DNA of 64,000 nt from Ziziphus jujuba (GCF_031755915.1 NC_083379.1:39316001-39380000); one strand, 5' to 3'; positions 46,196-58,907 are shown, counted from the first letter of the stretch. Made by a program: numbers and translations. The notes: a model not told the origin generated them from the sequence alone.

Positions 46196-49100
46196 GAGGA
46201 GAGAGAGAGCAGAGACCACCACCAGCCACCCTTTCCTTACACGCACCACCCTACCTTGAAGTACACTTGAAAACTGACCGGCCAGCCAAAAATCACGGCC
46301 AACCGATCGTCGACGCGCCCTGATCGAGACTTTTTCCGGTGGCGGCCCCGACTTCTTCAAACCTAGATTTCTCCCTATTCTAGCCTCTATTTGCCTCACC
46401 GCCAGTCCCATCCGTTCACCCATCCTTCGATCTGCATTTCCTCCAAAAATCACGACTAGTGGCCACCGGACGCGCCGCTGGCGGTGACGAGTTCCGGTGA
46501 CCATGGCAGCTCATCGGGAAATCGACTTTTCGGCGAGTTTCTAGTTGCATCGCTCATCCTTTCCCACTAATTCCAACCCTTTGAACCCAAATCCGGTGTT
46601 CACTTTCCTTAATTCTTAACGGATTGTGAGAATCAAAGGCCTAAAATCTAAGAGCTTTCCGATGAGATTCCGGCCACCTCGGGTCCGATCTCCGGAAAGT
46701 AAGACCAGATTCGTAATCCTCATTTCACAAGCTTCGATTCAGTATATTACTCATAAATTTTGGTTTTCGTTTGTGTTCTTTCCTTGGGTATCCATGTCAG
46801 GACCCGTCCAGAATTCCTTCCCCGGAACCCTAGACAAGCTCTGATCCCAGGGAAATACCACCGAACCTTCCAACGGAAAATCTGGCAGCACCTCCCCTAA
46901 GGGTAGGACTTACCAAAAATTACCTGCACTGAAAACACATTTCAAAAATTCATCCCCTTATTCCTCCCACATTACTACAATTTAATTCCACAAATTTACA
47001 GCACTTCAAATAACAGCAACTCAGTGCATAAATAATAACTACACGTCCAATACAGTATACAGAGCGTTATACAACAAATGTGGAATTAATACCATGACAG
47101 ATAAGAAGTAATACAAGATGAAGAGGAAAAAGGGAAGAAATACTTCTTGAACCTTCGGCAACGAACTGAGACGTTGGGCTCGCCCCGGACAATCAACGTC
47201 TCCAACCTGGACCTAGGGGAACGGAATTTAAGAGTGTGAGATGCTAATCATCTCAGTGAGTGACCCTATCTACTATACAATATAATATCACGGTAATAAC
47301 GTAGGTAAATAATAATTACTTGGAAATAATAATTTCTCTCAAAACCCTTACAATTCTCTCGGTTGGAAAAGTTCCCCTTTTAAAACCTTTTCACAAAACC
47401 CTTTGTTCGTACTTTCCGAAAACCAAGGAACCGAATAATTTAATAAACAACAAATAAATAAATAAATACCCCAAATATAAATGAACTGCAATAAATTATA
47501 ATAAATAATTTTGTACTCTTTGGGGTTTGAAATTTTATCTGAAAATTACACTTGACGCACCACACCATATACCAGTGATGCCCTCCGATACCCAGCGTCC
47601 TGAGCACCGACTGGCGGGGAGATTAAAGAGAGAAACTTGCAAACGGCACTTCGGCGTCCCGACAGTACCGCTGCTGAAACCATCATCCCGGCCAAGGGAG
47701 GGGCGGTTGTGGCCAATATCAAACTTGCCTGCCCACGGTCCAATGGCAACTCACGGGTGAAATAATAATACTTGCGCGCTGAACCACATATACATATACT
47801 AGAACACCAATACTGTGTGAATGCGTCTAAAACAATTATTAAACCAACCGTACCATTTTCCAAAATTACTGTGGAAAATATACCAAATTTTCACAAAATA
47901 TCATCCCACATATTTTTATTTAACAAACCGGTATGAAAACATCGATAACAAATAAACCATAATTTTCTCGTAATACGAGGTTCAACAATTCAAATACCGC
48001 GGGCATAATTTATAAAATCAGACCACCAATTGAAACAATTATTTTCATAAAATATTTAACCCAATTATGCCCGAAAAAATAATACTTAAAACCACATACG
48101 ACTATTACTGAAATATACTTTGCTCATGCACAATAAATAAATTAAACCACAATAAAACCATAACTAAATTGTACCACATGAGCATAATTTAAATACCAAT
48201 TAAACATAATTAATTGCCCAAAAATGATATAAAATCCAGACACAATCAATTACTGAAAATACTTGCTCATGTGTAATAAATAACATTTAATCACAATAAA
48301 ATAATAATCGGGAATTTCTTAATGACCCCAAAATTTCATTTAGCACCAATGGGTAAATATATATATAAAATAATATTTTTCCCGATTATATTTAAGATAC
48401 GCCACATGAGCACCAATTACAGATATCAATTTAATACCACATAAATACAATTAATTACCCCATAAACATTTTCAAAGGTGGGTCACTCACCTGGAGCACG
48501 CAATTAACCTAAGATCCACCATGGGATCAATTCCATGACTCACTCGTGCTCCTAGAACAAAATCCACACATAGTCAAATAAATTAATATTTTAATCGGGT
48601 AATAATACCCGGTACCCGGGGGGTCAAACACAAACGTTATCCAAAATAATCGAATAATATACCGAATCGAAGCTTGAGCGACGAGGATCACGGATTCGGT
48701 CTTACTTTCCGGTGATCGGACCCGAGGTGGCCGGAATCTCGCCGGAAAGCTTTCGGGTTTCGACTCCTCAATTCTCCCAAACCGTCGCGAATTGGCGGAA
48801 AAGGATGTTGGATTCAGGTTCAGGAGGTCGAACACAGTCGGGAGGGATCGGCGGGGTGACTGGGTACTCGCCGGAACAGTAACTTCCGACGAGTCGCCGC
48901 GGTCACCGGCAACCGTTGGCTGAGATTTTTTTGGCGGTTTTGTAGATCGAGGGGAGAGGGTTCCAACAGGACCAGCGGTGAGGCAAACGGAGGCCGGACG
49001 GCGGAGAAATCACGGTTTGAAGATTTCCGGCCCCTCGCCGAAAAACGCTCCGATCCCGGTGCGTCGGAGGTCCGATGGCCGTGAAATTTGGTGGGTAGGC

Positions 49101-51976
49101 CGGACTTGAGGAGGTGGTGAAGGGTGGCTGGCGCATGTGACCAGAAAATGGCCGGAATGGGGTCAATTGGCGGTGGAGGGAAAAATTGCCGCCGAACTTC
49201 GCCGCCTCGATCCGGGCGAGTCCGGCTGCCGACGGTCGTGAAAATTGGAGGTTTGGGTCGCCACGAGTTGGGCTTCACCAGTGGCCGGCGCGTGTAGCTT
49301 TCCGGTTTCCGGACGGTGGCCAACCGGTGGTGGCTGGTCGTTTCTCTCTCTCCCTCTCTCTCTCTCTTCTCTCTCCTCTCTCTTTCTCTCTCTTCCCCGA
49401 GATTTTTGTCAAATAAAAGCCACCGTGTGACACTGTTCATCCACGTGGATCAATCAGGTGACGACACGTGGTATTTCACTGTTCATCAACTTAAAAATAT
49501 TAAAATATTACGGTATCCGGCAAACTTCACCTGTCCATAACTTTTTAACCGGATGTCCGATTTAAGCGTGCCGCTAGTCTGTGAACTCGTATCGACGAGC
49601 ACTTCACAACCATGCATGAGTCAAAGCTCATTTCCCCATAAATAAAAAGTCAACTCCGGCACCCATTGGACAATTTGGACCTCAACTTGTTTTGCTCATA
49701 ACTTTCAAACCGTAGCTCCATTTTCAACGTGCTACTAGTCTACGGACTCGTGCCAACGTGTACTTCGTAACAGTATCTCAGTCAACCTAGAATTCCAATC
49801 GGATCAAAAAGTCAACTTTTGACCCCTTCGGTCAACGGTCAACAGTCAACCTCGGTCAACGTGCAAAAATTCCAACCTGGTTCGGGACGGGGTGTTACAA
49901 TCCATTTGGGAGTTACCTGATTAAAATATTAAAATAATTAGTTTTGCGTATTGTGGATATTTGAGGTGCACGTGTGGGTAGTGGAGTTGATCCTGCAGAG
50001 GATCTCGATTGATACACGTACTTGAGATGAGTGACCCACCTTTAAAACTATTTTGGGGTGATTAATTATATTTATTTTGTGTTAATTTAATATTTAGAAA
50101 ATATGCTCATGTGGTGGAATTTATTTATAACTGTGGTAAATTGTAATATATATATATATATATATATGCCCATTGATGCTAAATGAAAGTTTGGTTTATT
50201 AAAAAATTCTTGATTATTATTATTGTGATTTAATTGAATTTATTACGCATGAGCAATGTGTTTTCATTTAATTAATTGTATTTGGATTTTAATATTATTT
50301 TTGAGCATGATTCGATTTTAAGTATTTCAAGAAAAATATTGGTTTAAGTTTGGTGCTTTCAAATTATAGAATTATGCCATTGAAATATTATTTGATTGAT
50401 TTTATGATTTGGGAAAAAGTTATTTATATATTTTTATTGGTGGATTTATACTGGAGATATTAAAGAAATAATGTGGGATTGTGAATTTGAAAAATTGTAT
50501 GTTTCCCACGGTGAGTTTTGGAAAAATTATTATTTTTCAAATAATATGGTTATTCGTTTTAGACGCACTCATACAATACTGGTTTTCTGTACTGTATATG
50601 TGGATGAGCGCGCAAATTATAATGTCTCCTGTGAGTTGCCATCGGACCGAGGGCAGGCAAGTTCTATATGGTGCACATACGCTGCCCTCCTCCATGGCTG
50701 GGTTGATGGTTTAAGCAGCGGCGTTGTCGGGACGCCGAAGCGACCGTATGCAAGTTTCTCTCTTTAACCTCCCACCGGACGGTGCTCGGGATGCTGGGTA
50801 TCATAGGACATCACTGGTATATAGTGTGATGCATTAAGTATTATTTTTCTGATATAAATTTCAAATCCTAAAGTTTTAAAATTGTATTTAAATTAAATGT
50901 ATTTAAATTGTTTTATCATCTATTTTCAATTAGTATTTTTCTAAAATGTATTCATTCATATTTTATGACCCTTATTTTAAATTAATATTTTTAAAATGCA
51001 TCTTGTCATATTTTTATTATATAGATTGATTGAATATTTCAAAATGAATTTTATAATATATTTCTATCACTTATTTTACATGATCGAATATAATTATTTA
51101 AATTATATTTTTGACACCGTTTAATTTAGTTTATTAAATCAAATTTTACGAATTATATATTGAATTTCAATTTTATGTTATATTTCTTTAATGCAAGTAT
51201 TCTAAATTTATTTTATTATATTTTATTGTATTTTATTCGTATTTGGAATATTTAATTATTTATTAAATTAATTATTCCTTGATCTTTGGAGCAAAAAAGA
51301 TTGGGTTTTGCGAAAATATTTTAAAAGGGAAACTTTTCCAACGTAGTGAATGGTGAAGGTTTTGAGAGAAAATATTGTTTTCAATTAATTATTAATTATT
51401 TACTTATTTATTTTTTTCAATTATTCAAGTGTACCATGACTATCGTTGCAATTATAATTGTACAGTAGATAGGGTCACTCACTGAGATGATTAGCATCTC
51501 ATATTTCTTAAACCCGTTCCCCTAGGTACAAAGATTAGTAGACGTTTGTCCGGAGCGAGCTTGACCTTCGTTGCTGTCGTATTTTGAGGAGTTCTCTTTC
51601 TTTTCATTTATTTCTATTGTAATATTTCTTTCCATCCTTTGTTATATAGCTTTCATATTTAATTGTACTTTATGATGCTCTGTATACTGTATTGGACATA
51701 TTTTATTAAATACTGCATTAGTTCCCTGTTTAACTTATGGAAGTGCTGTTTATTGTGGAATTAAATTGTAGTAAAGTGGAGGAATAAGGCGGTATATATA
51801 TAGAAGTGTGTTGAATTAAATTGTAATAAAGTGGAAGAATACGGCGGTATATATATAGAGTGTGTTTTCAGTACAAGAAATTTGTGGTAAGTCCAACCCT
51901 TATGGGAGGTTCTGCCGGATTTCCTGGGCAGAGCTTATCTAAGGTTCCGGTGAAGGATCTTGGACGGGTCCTGACA
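45624..51976 (+). mobile_element. solo LTR (about 3.24 kb), plus orientation, interrupted by a nested solo LTR
   Basis: Begins TGTAACACCCCGTCCC and ends GGGTCCTGACA. Removing the nested minus-strand LTR (46795-49899) and one target copy leaves 3243 bases. It splits the spacer downstream of FAS1-III-B: sequence up to 45,600 and from 51,977 is contiguous in unit A at about 8,440-8,500. The insertion was into a TA repeat, so the target duplication (ATATA/TATAT) is ambiguous. Confidence 0.87.
46795..49899 (-). mobile_element. solo LTR (3105 bp), minus orientation, nested
   Basis: Reads TGTCAGGACCCGTCC ... GGGACGGGGTGTTACA on the + strand, with perfect target duplications ATCCA at 46790-46794 and 49900-49904. 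Contains the conserved GC-rich block (about 47,553-47,830 in reverse) and CT-rich tracts near 49,340-49,395. Close in sequence to the nested LTR at 31003-34009. Confidence 0.9.
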
Positions 51977-52018
51977 TATATATATATATTGTATAAATCA
52001 TATCAATTATCTTAACAT

Positions 52019-52684
52019 TCAAGGACAAAGCACAATCAGACCCAAAACCAATAATATCCCATGTAGATAATGGAAGAAACCAATTTTATGTTTGAACAGC
52101 CTAGAAAATCCATTACTGACTTGTGTGTAATTTTCATTCTCCGCATCTGAAATTGGATCTGGAAAATACAAAGGCATAAAACCATTCCCGATGGGGATTA
52201 TCATTAAGTATTTATTTACTGCATGGATGATCAAACCTCAATCGTTTTAAAGATTCCATTGAGTAACTTTGACTTCATGGAGGGATGTGTAGTTGTCATT
52301 CGGTAGAGTGGTGACTACCAGAGGATGACTAGGGAGCAGGGTATCAATCTTGGAACCATGAGGAAGAGAGCTCAAATTCCCACTCTTAAGTTTCTGAGGC
52401 ACAACATGATACTGAAGCTGCGCCAATGGCGGCAGTGGATTTTTGGAGAAGAAAGCATCGTCGGGTGGACAAAAGACAGTGAATATGGAATTGCCGGAAA
52501 CATTCATGTGATTCTTGAAGAGCACGTCCAAGATCATGGACAACATTGCATGATAGCCTTTGTCAGAGAGGTTTCTTGATGCCATTGCCAAGTTGAAGTT
52601 GTTGTTCTTTCCTTCCGCAGTTTGGGTTGAGAGAACAAGAACCAGAAAAATAACAACCCCAAAAAATGATTTCGACGATGCCAT
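52019..52684 (-). pseudogene. FAS1-III-B: fasciclin-domain gene with two nonsense codons
   Basis: Starts MASSKSFFGVVIFLVLVLST, a signal peptide. The first FAS1 motif is intact (TVFCPPDDAFF), as are QLQYHVVP and LLPSHPLVVTT. After VTQWNL the frame meets TAA (52247-52249) where relatives have a Tyr codon, and two codons later a TGA where they have Gly. Past these the same frame continues (GLIIHAVNKYLM ... GILLVLGLIVLCP), so only point mutations broke it. The second FAS1 motif is also eroded (no FFDPAF). A 145-residue secreted N-terminal product is conceivable, but I call it a pseudogene. Confidence 0.78.
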
Positions 52685-53142
52685 AAGAGCTATAGCTACA
52701 TGAATGTAATATAGAAAGACTACAAGAAAAGAAAAATTAGATGGAAAGGATTAGAAAGCTAAAGGCTACTTTTTTTTTTTTTTTCCCTTCTTTTTAAATC
52801 ATTAGAGCTTGGCAATAATTATATATATATATATATATATATATGCACGGAGTCCTAATCCTATAATAATTTTAATAGGATAATTTCACTATTAATGGTG
52901 GTGTTATTAGGAAGCTCAATATGTATAGAGTTTCAATTCAAATCAACTACGGAAACCATATTTAGGAAAACTATAGTATTTATTACATCACTATAACGTA
53001 TGGTATAGCATATAATTAAACATATATGGCTATATATATTATAAAGTTCAAATGTGCCTAGGCAGTTTTAAAAAATAATATATTTTATATAATTATATAT
53101 ATTGTTATTAGAAAACCATATATTACCGATATATTGCTATGT
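52685..53142. other. promoter region of FAS1-III-B
   Basis: Contains a T-rich run, a TA microsatellite at about 52,820-52,846, then GGAGTCCTAATCC, the same arrangement as in the type II promoters. It marks what the copia target site in unit A looked like before insertion. Confidence 0.55.
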
Positions 53143-54475
53143 GTTAATTGCATATTAATATCCGGAAATTTTAAAATTTTGTGATTTAAATTCTAAAATT
53201 TAGAATTGCATGAATTATATTTTATATTTTTAAATTATTGCAAATTAGTCTAATTGATTAATGCGTTAACTTTGTCATTAGATGACACAACTAATTTTTC
53301 CAACAGAAAAGCACAGTATTTTTTGAAAAAAAAAAGTCATTACTTTTTTATTTTATATTTATAGTTTTTTATTTGAAAAAATTTACCTGTTTCTATTTTA
53401 TTTAAATTAATTTCAAAGAAATCAAATATTTTTGGATCTAAAATTAGATTAAGAATAAAAATAAAATTTTTGATTTAATAAAATATTTTTATTAAAACGA
53501 TAATTAAATAGAATAATTTTACTAGGCTCAAAAATATTTTTATGCCTAAACCATAAAAAAAATTAGTCCAAAATAAAAAAAAATTAGACAAAAATAAAAA
53601 TTATTTTTTTTGGTTTTTCATTTCGGTCTAATAAAATAATAAAAATAAATTATTAGACAAAAAAATAAAATAATAAAAATAATAAATAATAATAAATTTA
53701 TTTTTTATTCTTTTTGTTAGACAAAAATAAAAAAGCATAAAAATTAAAACTTATTTTTTTTTCTAATTACAGTCTAATTTTAATTTTTTACAGTTTGGGC
53801 ATGAAAAATTATTTTATTTTTTGGTCTAATAAAGTTATTTTATTTAATTTCTGACCTAATAAAAATATTTTTATAAGAGGAAAAATTTCAATTTTATTTT
53901 TTTTATTTTTGTCCCTGTTTTGGTCTAATTTTAGTTTTTAAATTTTTTTATTATTTTCTTTTTATGGTTTGGGCATAAAAAAATATTTATTTGATTGTTG
54001 ATCAAATAAAAATATTATATTTAATTTTTGTTATATTTTCATTAGACCAGAAATTCCAATAGTTTTATTTTTGACTTTTGTCTAATTTTTTATCTAATTT
54101 TATTTTTTTATTTTGGTCGAATTTTGTTTTTAATGGTTAGAGCACAAAAAATACTATTAATTTTTGGTCTAATTTTTAGTCCCAAAATATTTAATTTATT
54201 GCTAAACTTAATTTGTATAATATAAGAGTGGATACAATTTTCCGAATAAAAATTATAAATACAAAATGGAAAAAGAATAAATTTGTTATTTTTTTATTAT
54301 TTAAAAAAATTATGATATTAGCTTGCTGCTGGTGTTAGCTACTGACAAAGTTAACTTAGAAAATTGGGCCAATTTGCAAAAAATTTAAAACTTTAAAATT
54401 CAATTTACACAAATTTAAATTTCATGGTTTAAATCATATAATTCTGAAATTTCAAAATTCCCATGCACAATTAAC
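53143..54475. mobile_element. large degenerate foldback element (about 1.3 kb)
   Basis: Left end GTTAATTGCATATTAATATC pairs with the reverse complement of the right end (GTTAATTGTGCATGG). Further in, GCAAATTAGTCTAATT pairs with GCAAATTGGCCCAATT and GTTAACTTTGTCATTAG with GTTAACTTTGTCAGTAG. Pairing can be followed, with gaps, to the middle through blocks such as ACCATAAAAAAAATTAG and ACCATTAAAAACAAAATT. Arms are about 600 bases. Very AT-rich and non-coding. Imperfect TTGCTAT / TTACTAT flanks may be an eroded target duplication. Absent from unit A. Confidence 0.6.
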
Positions 54476-55896
54476 TCTTTTACTATTATAAATCATATAA
54501 GAAAGCACTGATGAGATTCATTTAATATTATTGTAAATTGATAAAGTCTGAATTTTTTTTTTAACCCTATGTAAGTTTTTTTATTTGTTTATTTATTTTT
54601 TTATTACAATTTTCTTTGTTTATTGGACATGAGATAAAATACTTAAAAATATGGTGGACAAAGTTCCATTTATCATTTTTTTTGAATCATATAATATGCT
54701 ACTTTTAGTCAAGTAATATTTATTTAGTTAGTATGCTACTCACATTTACATCTAGAAAAAGGTTGAGGGTTTGAGATAGGGGGATTGTTGTAAAATGATA
54801 AAAAAAAGAAAAAAAAGAAAATTGCCACTTTTAAATCATTACATAAAGTGCTCATGTATAGTTAAAAAAAAAAAAAAAGGGAAATCTTATAAGGTTATGC
54901 AATAGATAATGGATAACTGGAGCACATACATATATGCTACTTAGAATAAATATAAAAAAACTAAATTCAAGTTATCATTTAAATTTTGGGTTAATTATTA
55001 AATAAAATTACTTTTATTGCTTGTTGCTCACAAAAACCTCCCTCTTGCATTGACCAACTTGTATACAAAGCACTACAATTTATATATTAGAAAAATTAAA
55101 AAGAAAAAATCACAAACACACAGATACTAAATTCTTATTTGCATGAGGCTACTGCACCCTAATTAATAAATTTAAATTCGACCGAGAGTTGAGGTGTTGA
55201 AACAAGTATATATGTAACTCTTTTTTACCGAGGGATTTGACACTACTTTGTAATCTTCCTAATATCTGGCATATGGATTTTTTGTTTTTTTTTTTTGTTT
55301 TTTTCTATACTTCTATTTCAAGGTCCAATATTAAATCTATAAAATTTCCCCGTGAATGTGCCAATATCTCTTCATTTTGTTCAAATAATCATAAAACAAG
55401 CAAGAATTTCCCTGTGAATGTGTACCGATTAATTGATATGTTTGGAGGAAAGATATTGTCTATTGCACTTTGAATCTCCCTAAAACAATAGATTAAGAAG
55501 GAATGGCCAAAGGTAAACATCTAAAGAAGATACAAGTTGTTTAAAAAAAAAAAAAGAAAAAAATATACAATCCAAATCAAATAAATTTAAGATTGATGAA
55601 GTTAATTATACGGCAGCTATTATGTACGACAATTTGAGTATACGAATCAATTAGATTCCAACATATTAATAGTGAATTTTAATATGTAAATGAGGACAAA
55701 TCAAAGACCAAATAGCAATTAATAGTGAATATTAATTAATGTGCATTTATATATGAATAAGGAAACATAGGATAATATTATGCATAAAAATATAACATAG
55801 ACAAAAAAATTTAATTGACTACAAAGAAAAGAACTAAAATCACAGAAAAAATAGGTCTAATTGGTACCAAATCTTAAGTAAACATCATCATCCTCA
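54476..55896. other. spacer downstream of FAS1-II-B
   Basis: Homologous to 29,590-30,280, 36,570-36,810 and 40,557-40,880 of unit A joined together, so it shows the sites of two solo LTRs before insertion. At about 55,017-55,062 a short piece (CACAAAAACCTCCCTCTTGC and flanks) resembles the 3' end of the PG coding region. No gene. Confidence 0.6.
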
Positions 55897-56613
55897 TCAA
55901 CCCTGTAGAGGAACATATTTATCGTCTCCATGAATACTACTACTAATATAGTTAATCCATAAAGGCGTACTAAGTGAAACCACTACTAAAATTAAACCAA
56001 ACAGCAAGAAAGATAGTAATGGAAACAAGTTCTCTCTAAACCCTTTGATCACCCAAGAAAACCTGTTACTAGCTTCATTGTGGATATCTTTCTTCACATC
56101 GTACCTTGGATATATCAAGGTCTGAAAAGCAGGGTCAAAGAAGTTATCAACGCCATGAACAATCAAACGTCCATCCTTATAAATATTCGATTCAGTAACC
56201 GTGACTCCGTTGAGGGATGTGTATTCATCTGTTGGTAGAGTAGTGACTACCAGAGGATGACCGAGAAGCAGTGTATCAATCTTGGAACCATGGTGAAGAG
56301 ATTGCAGAGCCTCGCCATCAAGTTTCGAAGGCACAACATGATACTGAAGCAGAGTTAATGGTGGCTGTGTGTATTTGGAGGAATAGAAAGCACCATCTTG
56401 AGGGCTAAAAACGGTGAGAGTCGAATTGCCCGTTAACAGTTCTGAAGCATTGAGATCGTTGAGGAACACTTGGAAGATCATTGACATTACGTGGTAGCCT
56501 TTATCGGAGAGGGTTCTTGATGCCATGACCAAGTTGAAGTTGTTGTTTCCTTCAGCTTGAGTTGAGACAAGGACAAGAAAAACAAGAACGCTCAAGACTA
56601 CTTTGGATGCCAT
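55897..56613 (-). CDS. FAS1-II-B: intact fasciclin-domain membrane protein
   Basis: Single exon, 238 residues. MASKVVLSVLVFLVLVSTQA is a signal peptide. One FAS1 domain spans residues about 35-170, with the first conserved motif changed to TVFSPQDGAFY, the YH motif in LLQYHVVP, GSKIDTLLLGHPLVVTT, and the second motif RLIVHGVDNFFDPAF. NST and NAS are possible N-glycosylation sites. A hydrophobic stretch near residues 198-220 (NLFPLLSFLLFGLILVVVSL) is a likely membrane anchor, with a short tail after it. Known of the family: plant single-FAS1 proteins are extracellular or membrane-bound and linked to cell adhesion and wall structure; exact function unknown. The start is fixed by the signal peptide. 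Confidence 0.87.
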   Translation of the reverse strand: MASKVVLSVLVFLVLVSTQAEGNNNFNLVMASRTLSDKGYHVMSMIFQVFLNDLNASELLTGNSTLTVFSPQDGAFYSSKYTQPPLTLLQYHVVPSKLDGEALQSLHHGSKIDTLLLGHPLVVTTLPTDEYTSLNGVTVTESNIYKDGRLIVHGVDNFFDPAFQTLIYPRYDVKKDIHNEASNRFSWVIKGFRENLFPLLSFLLFGLILVVVSLSTPLWINYISSSIHGDDKYVPLQG

Positions 56614-56679
56614 GTGTGAATGAGATAGTATAGTGTAGCGTAGTGTATTATGGGAAGGATATGAATTAGCTAGGCAATG

Positions 56680-56711
<32 letters not shown>

Positions 56712-57025
56712 ACGAACCGACTTCCTAGTCCTAATCCCAGAACGATTTTAATTTTACTTGGCTATCCAGGAAAGTTCACTATTAATAAATTTATTGTTAT
56801 ATTTTCAAAATGGTATAAGCAGTACAATTAATTTTTATAATTTGTTTGTAATACTTGTGCATCGATTTAAACGCTGGGATACTAAATTAAACATCAAATT
56901 GAAATAGAGTTCTTGAGGAGTATCCAATTACTAAACCATTATTTAAATTAACCTTGTTTTGCTTCAAGTTGGATGAGCTTCATATTTTATTTTATTTTTA
57001 TCTTTATATTATTTATTTTTTACAA
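56614..57025. promoter_or_regulatory. promoter region of FAS1-II-B with TA-microsatellite TATA zone
   Basis: About 75-100 bases upstream of the start codon is a TA run (about 56,684-56,711), where a TATA box is expected. It is followed outward by ACGAACCGACTTCCTAGTCC, conserved with the type II copy at 41,686-41,705. No separate TATA box is seen, so the repeat itself may serve. Confidence 0.5.
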
Positions 57026-57406
57026 GGAAAAAGTTTCATTTACTCTATTTAATTTTATTATTATTTCATTTAGATCCCACATTTTTTAAAAATTATCATT
57101 TACCTCTCTTTCGTTTTCAAAAATTACCAAAAGGAAATTTATTTGTCAATTTTCACAAGTTAATTTTAACGATTAAATATCAAATATAATACTTCTATAA
57201 TGTTATTCAATCATAAAATATATATATTTTTTACTTTTTTTTGGGCTTTAATTGTTATAATTAATTGGTAAAAGCTGAGAAAAACAGTAAATAGACTTGT
57301 TTTGATATATATCAAATATTAAAAGAAGTTTAATGATAATTTTTTAAAAATATAGGCTTTATATAAAATAATAACAAAACAAAAAGGGTGTAAATAAAAT
57401 TTACCC
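57026..57406. mobile_element. foldback MITE, about 380 bp
   Basis: The left arm contains TTTATTATTATTTCATTTAG and TTTTTTAAAAATTATCATT. The reverse complement of the right arm contains TTGTTATTATTTTATATAAA and TTTTTAAAAAATTATCATT in the same order. Ends are GG...CCC-like, as in the 27190 element (GGG...CCC), so they may be relatives. Target duplication unclear. Confidence 0.5.
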
Positions 57407-58583
57407 TTTTAAAAATATATTAACAGTTTGAACTACTTTCTTGACCCAAGACATATACGAATATTATTAATTTTTTTTTTCCGCCTCCTATTTCCCACTT
57501 AGACGTATACGCGTTGGAAGTCTTCAAACTTTAATGTTGGAAATTTGTTAAATAGCAATATATATTCTTTTGCTAAAAAAAAAAAAAAATTGTCAACAAA
57601 CATTAGTTTACTTTCTTCCAGGTTTAGAATAACAAAAATTGTTATGATTTTTTTTTTTTGAAAATACAAATTTGTTATAATTAAGCTCATGGACAGCACA
57701 TAAGCTGTAATTAAATTACTATTTACCATGCTTAAAGTTGGATTATTCCATTAGGACAGTCCAACCAAGCTATCTTCCTTCATTAGTTATAATAAAATGT
57801 CGCAAACTTGGTTATATATTTTTGCAGAGGGTGTAAAAATCATGTTATTATCTAGTTGTAGCTGGAATAAATTGGAAAAAAGTTTGAGAATTCTCTTCTA
57901 AACAGAAAGACATCCAAATTGCCTGAAAACTAAGGGATATTTGGCAATGTTTTAAGAAATTAAGGGGCTCTAAATGATATATTTTTTTTCTTCTGTTTTT
58001 AATACAATAAATTTCTCCCATCTGATGTTTTAAATCCTGACTTTCAATTATTTGTATGAGTGGCTTACTGATTGGGTTAACTCATTTTATTATATCAAAA
58101 TGATACTTGAAAATAAATTTTTTTACATGTTTTTTAATTTGTTTTTTGTTTTAAAAAATTATTTATAAAAAGACAATGACCAAACACGTGTAAGGTTTTT
58201 AAAGATCATCAAGTTTTTATTTCTTTAAAATATTGAACTGCTGCTTTGAAAAGAGTTCTTCGCAATAAGTATGAACAACAACAGGGAACATATTCAACGA
58301 AAAAACAAAAAAAAGCTCATGCATATTCTCTTTATTATTGCACTGGTATCCTAATGAATCTTGAATCTAAAGCAAATAAGAAACAAGGCAATTAATTTTT
58401 GTTCCGAACACAATGGCCAAACATATATAAGGTCTTCCAAGAACATTCGTAAACACAATGGCCAGAAATATGTAAGGTCTTCTAAGAACATTCATTTTAT
58501 TTTTTTAAATATTAAACTCCTTTCAAAACCGTTGTCCCCTATAATTATGAACAGTAGCAGGGAATGTGTTCAAAGGACCATGC

Positions 58584-58617
<34 letters not shown>

Positions 58618-58907
58618 ATATATTTACATTGGTATCCTACGGAATCTTTAATCTAAAACAAGAGAGAAATAATAAAAATATAAAAGATTAAGACAAGGTT
58701 TTATAGTGGTTCGGCTATAATAGGATTATAGCCTACATCCACTCTTCAAATCTCTCTCTGACTAATTCTTATTAAAACCTCTGTGACAGTACAACAAAAT
58801 CAAAGCAGCTTACAATCAACAAATTACACTTCGTTCCTGAATTAAACTAATCAATTACGGAAAATTAAACCCAGCAACCCCAATTACACCTTTAATTGAA
58901 CTATTTA
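57407..58907. other. spacer between FAS1-II-B and FAS1-I-B
   Basis: AT-rich, similar to 42,050-43,110 in unit A. Includes a local duplication around AATGGCCA(A/G)A..ATATRTAAGGTCTTC near 58,411 and 58,457, and a TA run at about 58,583-58,622. No coding sequence. Confidence 0.55.

Noticed and set aside
48820..49440. 206-codon open frame on the minus strand
   Set aside because: Same GC-rich LTR block as 12053-12826 in a solo LTR; not a host gene.
31003..49899. The two similar minus-strand LTRs (31003 and 46795) taken as the pair of one large element
   Set aside because: Each has its own perfect 5-base target duplication, and host genes lie between them in the order seen elsewhere.
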